From contig OX392543.1 in NCBI GenBank assembly GCA_947623455.1, positions 18,412,757 through 18,476,756 on the forward strand: a stretch of 64,000 nucleotides of DNA, given 5' to 3'. The position numbers and the translations under genes were made by a program. How positions within the stretch are numbered: the stretch's first letter is position 1; each line of letters starts with the position of its first letter. The stretch is from Mimachlamys varia. Taxonomy: Eukaryota > Mollusca > Bivalvia > Pectinida > Pectinidae. This document shows positions 23,330-35,300 of the stretch, piece by piece. The notes beneath the pieces are model-generated. The model saw nothing but the letters and a program-made list of their open reading frames with translations. It had not been told where the DNA came from and ran no database searches.

Positions 23330-23713
23330 TTAAAGGCCCAATTTACGTATCTTTCGGCAAAACTTGAAGTGAAAATCAAGCCTAATAACTTATTAATGTA
23401 TAGATTTAGTTAAGATTAGGTGATATCAGCAATATTCAAGATGAAATCTTACGCGGTAACCGGTACGACAGCAGTTAAAACTCGGTATTTGTAAACACGC
23501 GTCCATTTTGAACTGTTTTCTTACTTCGAGCCACACCTGAATTATTTTCAATTCTTTGGATTTTTCTGTCAAGAGTTTCTTATTAGTTACCGCTGAGGTC
23601 TACTTCGCTTAAGCTTATTTTTGCACGGTTATCAACTGGAAATTTTTTTAAAAAAAAAAAAAAATTTCAGAATCATGAAAATTTTCCTGAAGTTACGTAT
23701 ATTGGGCCTTTAA
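23330..23713. mobile_element. TTAA-flanked MITE, full copy
   Basis: Begins TTAAAGGCCCAATTTACGTA and ends TACGTATATTGGGCCTTTAA, giving terminal inverted repeats bounded by TTAA on both sides. About 384 bp, non-coding. A TTAA target is typical of piggyBac-type transposases, but the termini here do not start with the usual CCC, so the superfamily is left open. Confidence 0.85.
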
Positions 23714-25849
23714 AGTCATGCATCAACAGTCCCATATTATTGCGTAGTGAAATATCTACTCATAATTTTCTTGCAGAAAGTCAAGGCGCAATACCATATA
23801 CAATCCGATTAAAATACAGATCATTGTTCTCACTCCGTTCTTAACGCAGCAGAGAGAAGTTTACGGAAGCGGAGTTCAAGATATGATTTTAATCAGATTG
23901 CACCATATACGTCCCCTTTGTTGTGGCCACAGAGAGCTGCTTCACTCATAAAGGTATGAAAATATCATACAGATGCAATTGATTTCCGATTATTAAACAT
24001 TTAGTAACATGATTAATTTATCATTTTGTTAGTCAAGTTATACTTCTACATTCCCTCAAAAACATCAGCTTGAAAGTAGTCTGTCAGAACCGGAAATAGT
24101 TCACACGAATAGTGATGACGGATAATTTAATTCAAAGTAAGCTAACTATGCTTTATAATGTAGTAATACAAATATTAGAGTTAAACTCAAAATGGTCGTG
24201 CATATATTTGGACGCCTCGAATTCCATCAAGCTAGCTTCAAATTACGACATCGTATATCAACTACTGCCCATCCCAGATGCAGATATACGAAAGCCCTAT
24301 GTGAACTTTAGACGTCACATAATATAATTTCCGCATGGCAACACGTCACCTATTGGATCGTTCAGTGTTTGTTTTGATCTGCCCTTAAAACTTTTTTTAT
24401 CCTGATGTTTTATATTCAGACGCTAACAAAGACAGTCTATCTAAATAAGGTATTTTTGGCGTCATTGTACTAGCTCTGATTTCTTTAGCCAAAATTGCAT
24501 TGCATATTTTTTTCACGATGGGGAATAATAACAGTGAAGGATTTTCAGCAACTGTGCATAAGTGTATTATTTTATAACATATAAAACACCCAAAACATAT
24601 TCACAAAGACGGCCACACATCTCCGCCCTTCCAGACACACAGTCTGGGTATTTGACACACAGTCAAGCGGCAGATACCAGTCCCGAAGGTACAGATTGTT
24701 TATTTATACAAATGAAGCTCCGTCTTGTTCAGGATCCAGTATCTTCTAATAACGCGATTCTCTACCGGAGGGTTCCAACACAAGGGAAGTAACTCCAGTG
24801 GTCATTACCACATTTAAGTGTAAAAGATTTTACGGAAATAGTCTGGGATTTAGACACAGTCTTCAGGTTGCTGATAAGTTAAATTTTATTCATTATCGTG
24901 TGAAACCTGCAGAATATATAAAACAAACGAAAAAAAATTCTGCTCCTCACTATCTGTGAACAAATTCGACTATTTAATAAAACCAAGCATACCCCCAGAA
25001 CCAATTTTTACAAAAAAAAAGAGTTTTGTCAAGTCTTGACCCATTGTTTTTGTTTTAAAACGACAATTAAAACAAACTGCTCAAAAAATTAATTTGAAAT
25101 CGCTTAGCAAGCCCAAACATACTTATTTTTTTACCAATGAAGAAAGGGCATGTTTATTGTGAAAACATTAGTTCTGCTCCTGCGGAATGGTCTCAAACAC
25201 AATCGAATATATCTTTGTCAATCATTGGAATCAGTTTGCGTGACGATCTCGTGTATTTCTTTCTTGCTAACCCATTTCTTTGTATAATTACGCAGCTGAT
25301 GTACTATTTTCGTTTACTTAGTGTATATGTGTTAAGTAATCTTACATATGTGTCACATATGTCACATTTTTTTGAAATGTAAAATCTAAATAATTAAGTT
25401 GATAGCTATAGCTGTACACATGTATTTGCATATATATACATGTTTTTATTTCGCCATTCGCGTCTTTGGTCGAAACTATGAAGTTTTTGATTGATGTACT
25501 TTGCTTATTGTTTCACTATAATTTCATGTACATGTATGTATTATTATGTCATGCTCTTCATCTTGGAGGAAATAAAGACATCGTCGATATACATGTACCT
25601 GAAAGTAAACTTTAAAAAAAAATGTCGCAAGGTTTTTTATTACCTGTCCTCATACGATCCCAGGTCCAGTCAGAAACGAACACATATATAGCCATGTGTT
25701 TTCATTTCGCACTGCAGTGTCACAATATAAACCCAGAAGGTTCCGTTCGGGTTCATGGGACTATGGGCCGGACCGAGTAGGAATACGACCACGAGGTGAA
25801 AGTTTACAAACACTGCAAATCACGCCTAACTCTCGTTTAGAATTACATA
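23714..25849. other. non-coding; one small inverted repeat
   Basis: No gene supported. At 23775-23925 AATCCGATTAAAAT and ATTTTAATCAGATT form a short inverted pair, and one half of the same family appears at 54490-54540. The rest is AT-rich DNA without splice-bounded exons. Confidence 0.5.
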
Positions 25850-26962
25850 TTACACCTCGTCCAAGCGCCACATCGGTGTCTCTAAACTGTGAACACACGG
25901 GTCTCTATTCTGGGGCGAATAGGAAAGATGTCCGTGGCGCTTTATAAAAGACCTTTATTTATTTTTAATATACTGTAGCACACGGACCGCAAAATCACTT
26001 TGCTTTCATCACAATGCAACTTACCCTGGTAATCTAATGTTGTACAGGTCGGCTTTTGCACATGGAAACACAGCAAAGTATGTGTCGGGGTTTTCGTGCC
26101 TGTTGAATTTCAGAATTAGTAATCTTTATTATCAGCTTTTAATGTGGACACGGGGTCTCTTAAAGGCCCAATATACGTAACTTCAGGGAAATTTTTAGTG
26201 ATTCTGAAAATTCTGAAAAAAATCAAGTTGATAACCATGCAAAAATAAGCCTAACTAACAAGAAACTCTTGGCAAAAAAATCCAAAACATTGAAAATAAT
26301 TCAGGTGGGGCCCACTTCAACAACAAACCGAAGGTAGAAGACGGTTCGAAATGAACGCGTGTTTACAAATAGCGTGTTTCAAATGCTGCTGTACCGGTAA
26401 CCGCAAAAGAATTCATCTTGAATATTGCTGATATCAGTTAATCTTAACTAAATCTATAAAAATAATAAGTTATTAGGCTTGATTTTTGCTTCAAGTTTTG
26501 CATACAGTTACGTATATTGGGCCTTTAATATGTGAACTATGGGGTCTTTAATCAATTTGAAAATTCAGCTCCTACTTGCTACTATTGCCAAAACAGACTA
26601 ATACTTACTATTATGTTAGTTTTGTTACATAAGCTTACAAAATCGTATACTAATAAATATATATAGAGATAATTTGACCTTGAACAATCTAAATCAACTT
26701 ATGTTATAACATGTATTCGAATGCTAGGATAAGCTGCATTGTTATGGAAGAAAGGCGATTTTCAAACGCGAAATGTTAATGGACATAAGATCACTGAAAT
26801 ATCACTGCGGTCCGTGCGTTCTATCAAAATTAAATGAAGGTCGTATTTGATGCGCCACGGACCCCTTTCCTTATCTGACCTACTTTCTCTCGCTTCAGTC
26901 CGGAATAGACACCTGTGTTCACAGTTTAGAGACCCCGATGTGGCGCTAGGACACGGTGTATT
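25850..26962. mobile_element. foldback element of about 1.1 kb with a MITE nested inside
   Basis: The left arm (AAGCGCCACATCGGTGTCTC, then GAACACACGGGTC and GTCCGTGGCGC, to about 25990) is inverted at the right (about 26810-26962, with GCGCCACGGAC and ACAGTTTAGAGACCCCGATG). The interior holds the MITE at 26160-26528. No transposase frame is seen. Confidence 0.65.
26160..26528. mobile_element. TTAA-flanked MITE, full copy, inverted
   Basis: Bounded by TTAA on both sides with termini AAGGCCCAATATACGTAAC and GTTACGTATATTGGGCCTT. It is the reverse complement, in overall order, of the copy at 23330 and carries a somewhat longer middle. Confidence 0.85.
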
Positions 26963-27084
26963 ACGTTGGGCTTCATTTTATTTAAATTACCGCAATTAAA
27001 CATTTTTTTTGTATGAAATCGAATTTACTAAACGAAGCGTCGTCAACACAGGTTTAAGCTTTTAATCACTAACTGTCCGCAATA

Positions 27085-27327
27085 TATATATAAACTTTAT
27101 TTATTTTACAACAATTATGAAACAAGCTATACAACTTATATTAATCACTCTTGTTGGCCCGGATGTTAGCGCGCGAGGGGTCTTATTGTGGGAGGAAACC
27201 GGAGTACCCAGAGAAAACCCACGTGGTCGGGCAGGTGACCCCATACCTTTTCACGTCCAATCGGGGAATCGAACCCCGGCCGCCTTGGTGAAAGGCAAGT
27301 GCGCTATCCACTGCACCACCCGACCAC
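27085..27327 (-). mobile_element. tRNA-derived SINE, family 2
   Basis: The minus strand starts GGTCGGGTGGTGCAGTGGAT (A box), then B box GGGGTTCGATTCCCC, then a central domain (TCTCTGGGTACTCCGG), and a tail with CATCCGGGCCAACAAGAGTG ending in AATAAATAAAG. It is the same family as the copy at 28186 in the opposite direction. Confidence 0.85.
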
Positions 27328-28185
27328 CCTGAGGCAGGTTGTATAGTTGACATCATAGTGTCATTAAGGAATATCCTTCATCTTTGAATATATAGGTCGC
27401 CCTCCCCGAAACTTGGGATGTGCAGTATTGTTTCAGTAAGCCTATCGTCCGAAATGATGTAGGCATAGTCCCCAATTTAACACCACGTGCATATATATAA
27501 TTATGTACATTGCATGAAGAAAGACAGGAGAAAACACGTGGAAAGTTTCGGTAAGGAGGACGCGCTAGGGGCTTTTCTGCCAATTCAACATTCCAGAGCC
27601 TCTTGGAGTAGCATTTGGTCTTATTTTGGTTGTAATTATTTTTTCTTATAAATTAATACATTGAAATATAAATATAAGTATCAAATCGCATTCTGTTTCG
27701 AGTTATTGGCAATATGAACGTCCATCTCGCTAGTTGTTCATGTTTTATTTTTCTGATATACAGAGGGCGTTCATATTGCCTTAAACTTGAAATAGAATGC
27801 AGTTTAATGCTTAAATGGTACATCTTTCTCATAAACATGTCATTAAATAGCTGTAGTCAGAAGTAAGGTAAACTATATGAGACAGCGATTAAATTATGTA
27901 TATTCCAATATTTATTCCTAAAATATTAAATGTGTATTAAACGATATCTATATATATATGTGAGTGGAGCTTTGCAAAAAATACTGGGTTCGAGACACGA
28001 CTGTGTGACGTCTCCATCGATAACCATGGGCGGAACTAACCAAGGCTTACATGTAAATGTCATGCTGTTACATTTATCAAACCTTTCTTACGTTTATAAG
28101 TTTTGAAATAAAGTCTATGTCTGTAGATAGGGCTCTACTGAACAGACAATTTATTTATTACTCGCAAAAAAATGTAAATATGACA
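27328..28185. other. non-coding; hairpin at 27688-27800
   Basis: No gene. An imperfect hairpin with 33-nt arms lies at 27688-27720 and 27768-27800 (GGCAATATGAACG against CGTTCATATTGCC). The rest has no recognisable content. Confidence 0.6.
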
Positions 28186-28415
28186 AGTCGGGTGGTGCAG
28201 TGGATAGGGCGCTTGCCTTTCACCAAGGCGGCCGGGGTTCGATTCACCGACCGGACGTGAAAAGGTATGGGGTCACCTGTCCGACCACGTGTGTTTTCTC
28301 CGGGTACTCCGGGTTCCTCCCACAATAAGACCCTTCGCGCGCTAACATCCGGGCCAACAAGAGTGATTATAACTTGTTTCATAATTGTTGTAAAATAAAT
28401 AAAGTTTATATTCTT
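28186..28415 (+). mobile_element. tRNA-derived SINE, family 2
   Basis: The head has A box TGGATAGGGCGC (28201) and B box GGTTCGATTC (28236). The central domain TTCTCCGGGTACTCCGGG is followed by the tail with CATCCGGGCCAACAAGAGTG. The head resembles tRNAs of the Glu/Val kind, but the exact parent is uncertain. Confidence 0.85.
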
Positions 28416-29142
28416 AAATATAAGAAGTAACATCATATTTTGTTAAGTTTATAAAATCACAAATCCATTCCGCTTACGCAATTTACCTCGTGCTCCATTG
28501 AATTTATGATGTTATAAAGTAAAAGATGAATCTTCAGTAATCTGCGATATAAATATTAATATCTTCGGGGGAAATGACCTTGGAAAAATGAAGGGTTTGA
28601 AGGGTCCTGAGTTCGAGCCCAGGTCAGGCCATGCTGTTATCTTGCTCTTGTTGTTTCAGCATTGGTTTTACATTTTAAGGGTATTCATGAATATGTGAAT
28701 ATTTTTATATTCGGGGTAGAAGACCCAAGATAATGAGGGAGGATCATTCAATACTTCAGAGCATTTAACTATTGATAAAGTGAAAATGCAACGAAACAGT
28801 AAGTAATTAACACTAATTAAAAAACTCTATACACGAGTACATGTGTTGTAGCTCAGGGGAACACCTCCTGTGGATAACAAGGTAAATGCGTAAGCGTTTA
28901 CGATATATCACCGACTACTCCATTGGATTTATGATATCATAAACTAAACAAATTATAAGGTTACTCCTTGTGTTTACGTAATTTTTCTGTGAACGCTTCA
29001 TAACTTTTTTGTTCTGCGGACATAAATTCCTTTTTAAAAGTTTCAAACGTAAAAGCAGTTCAGTATCATGCTAACGTTATTGAAAAATACGTACAAGTCT
29101 GTCATTGTTAGCTAATGTATAGAAAGATTTCCCTGTGCTACC
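28416..29142. other. non-coding; fragments of family C repeat and tRNA-like boxes
   Basis: Pieces of family C are present (about 28470-28520 and 28890-29000). A B-box-like GAGTTCGAGCCCAGG at 28610 and an A-box-like TGTAGCTCAGGGGAACACC at 28846 lie in an order that cannot form one tRNA. No gene. Confidence 0.45.
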
Positions 29143-31507
29143 GCTATGGAAAGATTGTCTCTGTGTGCTTACGTTTCGAAAGTTTGTCTCTGTGTGCTAA
29201 CGTTATGGAAAGTTTGTCTCTGTGTATTAACTCTATGTAAAGTTTGTCTCTGTGTGCTAACGTTATGGAAAGTTTGTCTCTGTGTATTAACTCTATGTAA
29301 AGTTTGTCTCTGTGTGCTAACGTTATGGAAAGTTTGTCTATGTGTATTAACTCTATGTAAAGTTTGTCTCTGTGTGCTAACGTTATGGAAAGTTTGTCTC
29401 TGTGTATTAACTCTATGTAAAGTTTGTCTCTGTGTGCTAACTCTATGTAAAGTTTGTCTCTGTGTGCTAACTCTATGTAAAGTTTGTCTCTGTGTTCTAA
29501 CGTCATGTAAAGTTTGTCTCTGTGTATTAACTCTATGTAAAGTTTGTCTCTGTGTATTAACTCTATGTAAAGTTTGTCTCTGTGTATTAACTCTATGTAC
29601 AGTTTGTCTCTGTGTATTAATTTTATGTAAAGTTTGTCTCTGTGTATTAACTTTATGTAAAGATTGTTTGTGTATTAACTCTATGTAAAGTTTGTCTCTG
29701 TGTGTTACCTCTTTGTAAAGTTTGCCTCTGTGTATTAACTCTATGTAAAGTTTGTCTCTGTGTTCTAACATCATGTAAAGTTTGTCTCTGAGTATTAATT
29801 TTATGTTAAGTTTGTCTCTGTGTATTAACTTTATGTAAAGTTTGTTTGTGTATAAACTCTATGTAAAGTTAGTCTCTGTGTAATAACTCTATGTAAAGTT
29901 TGTCTCTGTGTATTAACTCTATGTAAAGTTTGTCTCCGTGTAATAACTCTATGTAAAGTTTGTTTCTGTGTATTAACTCTATGTAAAGTTTGTCTCTGTG
30001 TATTAGCTCTATGTAAAGTTTGTTTCTGTGTATTAACTCTATGTAAAGTTTGTTTCTGTGTATTAACTCTATGTAAAGTTTGTTTCTGTGTATTAACTCT
30101 ATGTAAAGTTTGTTTCTGTGTATTAACTCTATGTAAAGTTTGTTTCTGTGTAATAACTCTTTGTAAAGTTTGTCGGGTGTATTAACTTTAGTTGAAGTTG
30201 GTCTCTGTGTATTAACTTTATGTAAAGTTTGTCTCTGTGTGCTAACGTTATGTAAAGTTTGTCTCTGTGTGCTAACGTTATGTCAAGTTTGTCTCTGTGT
30301 ATTAAATCTATGTAAAGTTTGTCTCTGGCTATAAACTTTATGTAAAGTTTGTCTCTGTGTATTAACTCTATGAAAGTTTGTATGTGTGCTGACGTAATGG
30401 AAAGTTTGTCGTTGTGTGTTAACTCTATGGAAAGTTTGTCTCTGTGTTCTAACTTGATGTAAATTTTTTTCTCTGTATATTAACTCTATGTAAAGATTGT
30501 CTCTGTGTATTAACTCTACGTAAAGTTTGTCTCTGTGTATTAACTCTGTTTAAAGTTTGTCTCTGTGTATTAACTCTACGTAAAATTTGTCTCTGTGTAT
30601 TAAATCCATGTAAAGTTTGTCTCTGTGTATGTACTCTATGTAAAGTTTGTCTCTGTGTATTAACTGTATGTAAAGTTTGTCTTTGTGTATTAACTCTATG
30701 TAAAGTTTGTCTCTGTGTATTAACTCTATGTAAAGTTTGTCTCTGTTTTAACTCTATGTAAAGTTTGTTTCTGTGTATGAACTTTATGTAAAGTTTGTCT
30801 CTGTTTTAACTCTATGTAAAGTTTGTTTCTGTGTAATAACTTTATGTTAAGTTTGTCTCTGTGTGCTATCGTAATGGAATTTATTTCTCTGTATATTAAC
30901 TCTATGTAAAGTTTGTCTCTGAGTAATAACTTTATGTTAAGTTTGTCTGTGTGTAATAACTTTATGTTAAGTTTGTCTGTGTGTAATAACTTTATGTTAA
31001 GTTTGTCTCTGTGTAATAACTTTATGTTAAGTTTGTCTCTGTGTAATAACTTTATGTAAAGTTTGTCTCTGTGTATTAGCTCTATGTAAAGTTTGTCTGT
31101 GTGTATTAACTCTATGTAAAGTTTGTCTCTGTATTAACTCGATGGAAAGTTTGTCTGTGTGTATTAACTCTATGTAAAGTTTGTCTCTGTGTATTAACGT
31201 TATGGACAGTTGTCTCTGTGTATTAACTCTATGTAAAGTTTGTCTGTGTGTATTAACTCTATGTAAAGTTTGTCTCTGTGTATTAACGTTATGGACAGTT
31301 GTCTCTGTGTATTAACTCTATGTAAAGTTTGTCTCTGTGTATTAACTTTATGTTAAGTTTGTCTCTGTGTGCCATCGTAATGAATTTTTTCTCTGTGTGT
31401 TAATGTATTGAACATTTGTCTCTTTGTTCTACCGTTATGGAAAGTTTGTCTCTGTGTGCTACTGTCATGGAACGTTTGTCTATGTGTGCTAATTCTATGG
31501 AAGGTTT
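29143..31507. repeat. minisatellite, unit 30 bp, about 78 copies
   Basis: Tandem copies of GTAAAGTTTGTCTCTGTGTA followed by TTAACTCTAT. At the left end (29190-29440) two unit types alternate strictly, one with GCTAACGTTATGG and one with ATTAACTCTATGT, so there the true period is 60 bp. Because 30 is a multiple of three, long open frames of 120-200 codons appear on both strands. They are low-complexity products of the array and not supported as genes. Confidence 0.97.
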
Positions 31508-31616
31508 GCGGAGATCTAGATATGATTGTAATCAAATGATGTGCATTGACGTTCAGATATTACTTCTATGTGTGTAATGACGTAATTGTACAGTTTGTCT
31601 CCGTTCGTTGACACAC

Positions 31617-32112
31617 TGTTGGGCGGAATTGGTCGAGTGGTTAACACTCCGGCCTTCTATGCAGTCGGTTCGATCCCTGAAATCGTCATACGAACATTTA
31701 GAGAAAGTATTTCTCCTGCCCACACAACTCCAACAACCCAGGTTGAGTATAGAATGGTCTGGGTGGATGTTGCAGTATCGGTGCTGTAGCATTCAAGTGC
31801 GGTGGCACTATAAAAGATGCCTTTGGAAACACGGTCACACTACAAACAGAACACAATTCATCTCCAGCATACACGCATACATACACACACAAATAGATAT
31901 TAGCCAGGTGATATAGGACAAGTAGTTAGCGCCTGATAAGGCAGCTCCTGCAAACTCCTCAGAATTGTATATGATAGAACTGTACGTGCTAATTGTATTG
32001 GTTGTATAACAATTGTATATCTATATACCGTAAAGCACCTTAGAGTGGCGTATGTTAGCTAGACAGGGCGCTATATCAAATGTTGTATATTATTATTATT
32101 ATTATTAATCAT
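31617..32112 (+). mobile_element. tRNA-derived SINE or SINE-LINE chimera, family 3
   Basis: The head has A box GTCGAGTGGTTAACACTCCG and B box CGGTTCGATCCCTG. A long unique body follows. The tail (GGGCGCTATATCAAATGTTG, then a TTA run) resembles the L2-type LINE tail at 14925-14985, as expected if an L2 partner mobilised it. Confidence 0.65.
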
Positions 32113-32170
32113 TCGTTTTATCTATGTGTGCTGACACTGTAATCATTCTAATCAAGTATATGACCACTGG
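32113..32170. other. spacer downstream of the EGF gene
   Basis: Short AT-rich spacer between the SINE tail and the expected polyadenylation site of the minus-strand gene. Confidence 0.4.
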
Positions 32171-32186
32171 ATTGTATCGAAAACAC

Positions 32187-32192
32187 TTTATT
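32187..32192 (-). terminator. polyadenylation signal of the EGF-SEP gene
   Basis: AATAAA on the minus strand, 174 bp after the stop codon at 32366-32368. It is the first canonical hexamer downstream of the stop. Cleavage would be expected about 10-25 bp further, near 32165-32178. Confidence 0.65.
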
Positions 32193-32365
32193 TTAGACTC
32201 TTATATTATGACGCGAGACGCTCACAAGAGTAAATGAAATGAGAGGAGAATGACATCTAATCACTGATGATCTTGACAATATGAAACTATTGTTATGGGA
32301 AGCAATGTTTTCTTTCTGATTGATGTCTGTATTCAACTTTCCCTTGGTTCACGTGGTTCACTTAA

Positions 32366-35300
32366 CTAAGGATCACTTGGTTCGCTTGGCTCACTTGGCT
32401 CACTTGGTTCGCTGGGTTCGCTGGGTTCACTTGGTTCGCTTGGCTCACTTGGTTCGCTTGGCTCACTTGGTTCGCTTGGCTCACTTGGTTCGCTTGGCTC
32501 ACTTGGTTCGCTTGGCTCACTTGGTTCGCTTGGCTCACTTGGCTCGCTGGGCTCACTTGGCTCGCTGGGCTCACTTGGCTCACTGGGCTCACTTGGCTCA
32601 CTTGGTTCGCTGGGTTCGCTGGGTTCACTTGGTTCGCTTGGCTCACTTGGTTCGCTTGGCTCACTTGGTTCGCTTGGCTCACTTGGTTCGCTTGGCTCAC
32701 TTGGTTCACTGGGCTCACTTGGCTCGCTTGGTTCACTTGGTTCGCTTGGCTCACTTGGTTCGCTGGGCTCACTTGGTTCGCTGGGCTCACTTGGTTCGCT
32801 GGGCTCACTTGGTTCGCTGGGCTCACTTGGTTCGCTGGGCTCACTTTGCTCACTTGGTTCGCTGGGCTCGCTTGGTTCGCTTGGCTCACTTGGTTCGCTT
32901 GGCTCACTTGGTTCGCTTGGCTCACTTGGTTCGCTTGGCTCACTTGGTTCGCTTGGCTCACTTGGTTCGCTTGGCTCACTTGGTTCGCTTGGCTCACTTG
33001 GTTCGCTTGGCTCACTTGGTTCGCTTGGCTCACTTGGTTCGCTGGGCTCACTTGGTTCGCTGGGCTCACTTGGCTCACTTGGTTCGCTTGGCTCACTTGG
33101 TTCGCTTGGCTCACTTGGTTCACTGGGCTCACTTGGCTCGCTTGGTTCACTTGGTTCGCTGGGCTCACTTGGTTCGCTGGGCTCACTTGGTTCGCTGGGC
33201 TCACTTGGTTCGCTGGGCTCACTTGGTTCGCTGGGCTCACTTGGTTCGCTGGGCTCACTTGGTTCGCTGGGCTCACTTGGTTCGCTGGGCTCACTTGGCT
33301 CACTTGGTTCGCTTGGTTCGCTTGGCTCACTTGGTTCGCTTGGCTCACTTGGTTCGCTTGGCTCACTTGGTTCGCTGGGCTCACTTGGTTCGCTGGGCTC
33401 ACTTGGCTCACTTGGTTCGCTTGGCTCACTTGGTTCGCTGGGCTCACTTGGCTCACTTGGTTCGCTTGGCTCACTTGGTTCGCTGGGCTCACTTGGTTCG
33501 CTTGGTTCGCTTGGCTCACTTGGTTCGCTGGGCTCACTTGGTTCGCTTGGCTCACTTGGTTCGCTGGGTATGCTGGGTTCACTTGGCTCGCTGGGTTCGC
33601 TGGGTTCACTTGGTTCGCTTGGCTCACTTGGTTCACTTGGCTCACTGGGCTCACTTGGCTCGCTTGGTTCACTTGGTTCGCTGGGCTCACTTGGCTCACT
33701 TGGTTCGCTTGGTTCGCTTGGTTCACTTGGTTCGCTGGGCTCACTTTGTTCGCTTGGCTCACTTGGTTCGCTGGGCTCACTTGGTTCGCTTGGCTCACTT
33801 GGTTCGCTGGGTATGCTGGGTTCACTTGGCTCGCTGGGTTCGCTGGGTTCACTTGGTTCGCTTGGCTCACTTGGTTCACTTGGCTCACTGGGCTCACTTG
33901 GCTCGCTTGGTTCACTTGGTTCGCTGGGCTCACTTGGCTCACTTGGTTCGCTGGGTTCGCTTGGTTCACTTGGTTCGCTTGGCTCACTTGGTTCGCTTGG
34001 TTCACTTGGTTCGCTTGGCTCACTTGGTTCGCTTGGCTCACTTGGTTCACTTGGCTCACTTGGCTCACTTGGCTCACTTGGTTCGCTGGGTTCACTTGGT
34101 TCACTTGGTTCGCTGGGCTCACTTGGTTCGCTGGGCTCACTTGGTTCGCTGGGCTCACTTGGTTCGCTGGGCTCACTTGGTTCGCTGGGTTCGCTGGGTT
34201 CACTTGGCTCGGTGGGCTCACTTGGCTCGGTGGGCTCACTTGGCTCGCTGGGCTCACTTGGCTCGCTTGGCTCACTTGGCTCGCTTGGCTCACTTGGCTC
34301 GCTTGGCTCACTTGGCTCGCTTGGTTCGCTGGGCTCACTTGGCTCACTTTGCTCACTGGGCTCACTTGGTTCGCTGGGCTCACTGGGCTCGCTGGGCTCG
34401 CTGGGCTCACTGGGCTCGCTGGGCTCACTTGGTTCGCTTGGTTCGCTGGGCTCGCTTGGTTCGCTGGGCTCACTTGGTTCACTGGGTTCGCTGGGTTCAC
34501 TTGGCTCGCTGGGTTCACTAGGTTCACTTGGCTCGCTGGGTATGCTGGGTTCACTTGGTTCACTGGGTTCACTTGGCTCGCTGGGTATGCTGGGTTCACT
34601 TGGCTCGCTGGGTTCGCTGGGTTCACTTGGCTCGCTGGGTTCACTGGGTTCACTTGGCTCGCTGGGTTCACTTGGCTCGCTGGGTTCGCTTGGTTCGCTT
34701 GGCTCGCTGGGCTCACTTGGCTCGCTGGGTTCGCTGGGTTCACTTGGCTCGCTGGGCTCACTAGGTTCGCTTGGTTCACTTGGTTCGCTGGGCTCACTTG
34801 GTTCGCTTGGCTCACTTGGTTCGCTTGGCTCACTTGGTTCGCTTGGCTCACTTGGTTCGCTTGGCTCACTTGGTTCGCTTGGCTCACTTGGTTCGCTTGG
34901 CTCACTTGGTTCGCTTGGCTCACTTGGCTCGCTGGGCTCACTTGGCTCGCTGGGCTCACTTGGCTCACTGGGCTCACTTGGCTCACTTGGTTCGCTTGGT
35001 TCGCTGGGTTCGCTTGGTTCGGTGGGCTCGCTTGGTTCGCTGGGCTCACTTGGTTCGCTGGGTTCACTTGGTTCGCTGGGTTCGCTTGGTTCGCTGGGCT
35101 CGCTTGGTTCGCTGGGCTCGTTTGGTTCGCTAGGCTCGCTTGGTTCGCTGGGGTCGCTTGGTTCGCTGGGGTCGCTTGGTTCGCTGGGGTCGCTTGGTTC
35201 GCTGGGGTCGCTTGGTTCGCTGGGGTCGCTTGGTTCGCTGGGGTCGCTTGGTTCGCTGGGGTCGCTTGGTTCGCTGGGCTCACTTGGTTCGCTGGGCTCA

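Noticed and set aside
29144..29774. Open frames of 120-200 codons in the 30-bp array on both strands.
   Set aside because: A 30-bp unit without stops gives such frames by chance. Differences between units do not favour silent change, and indels break the frame along the array.
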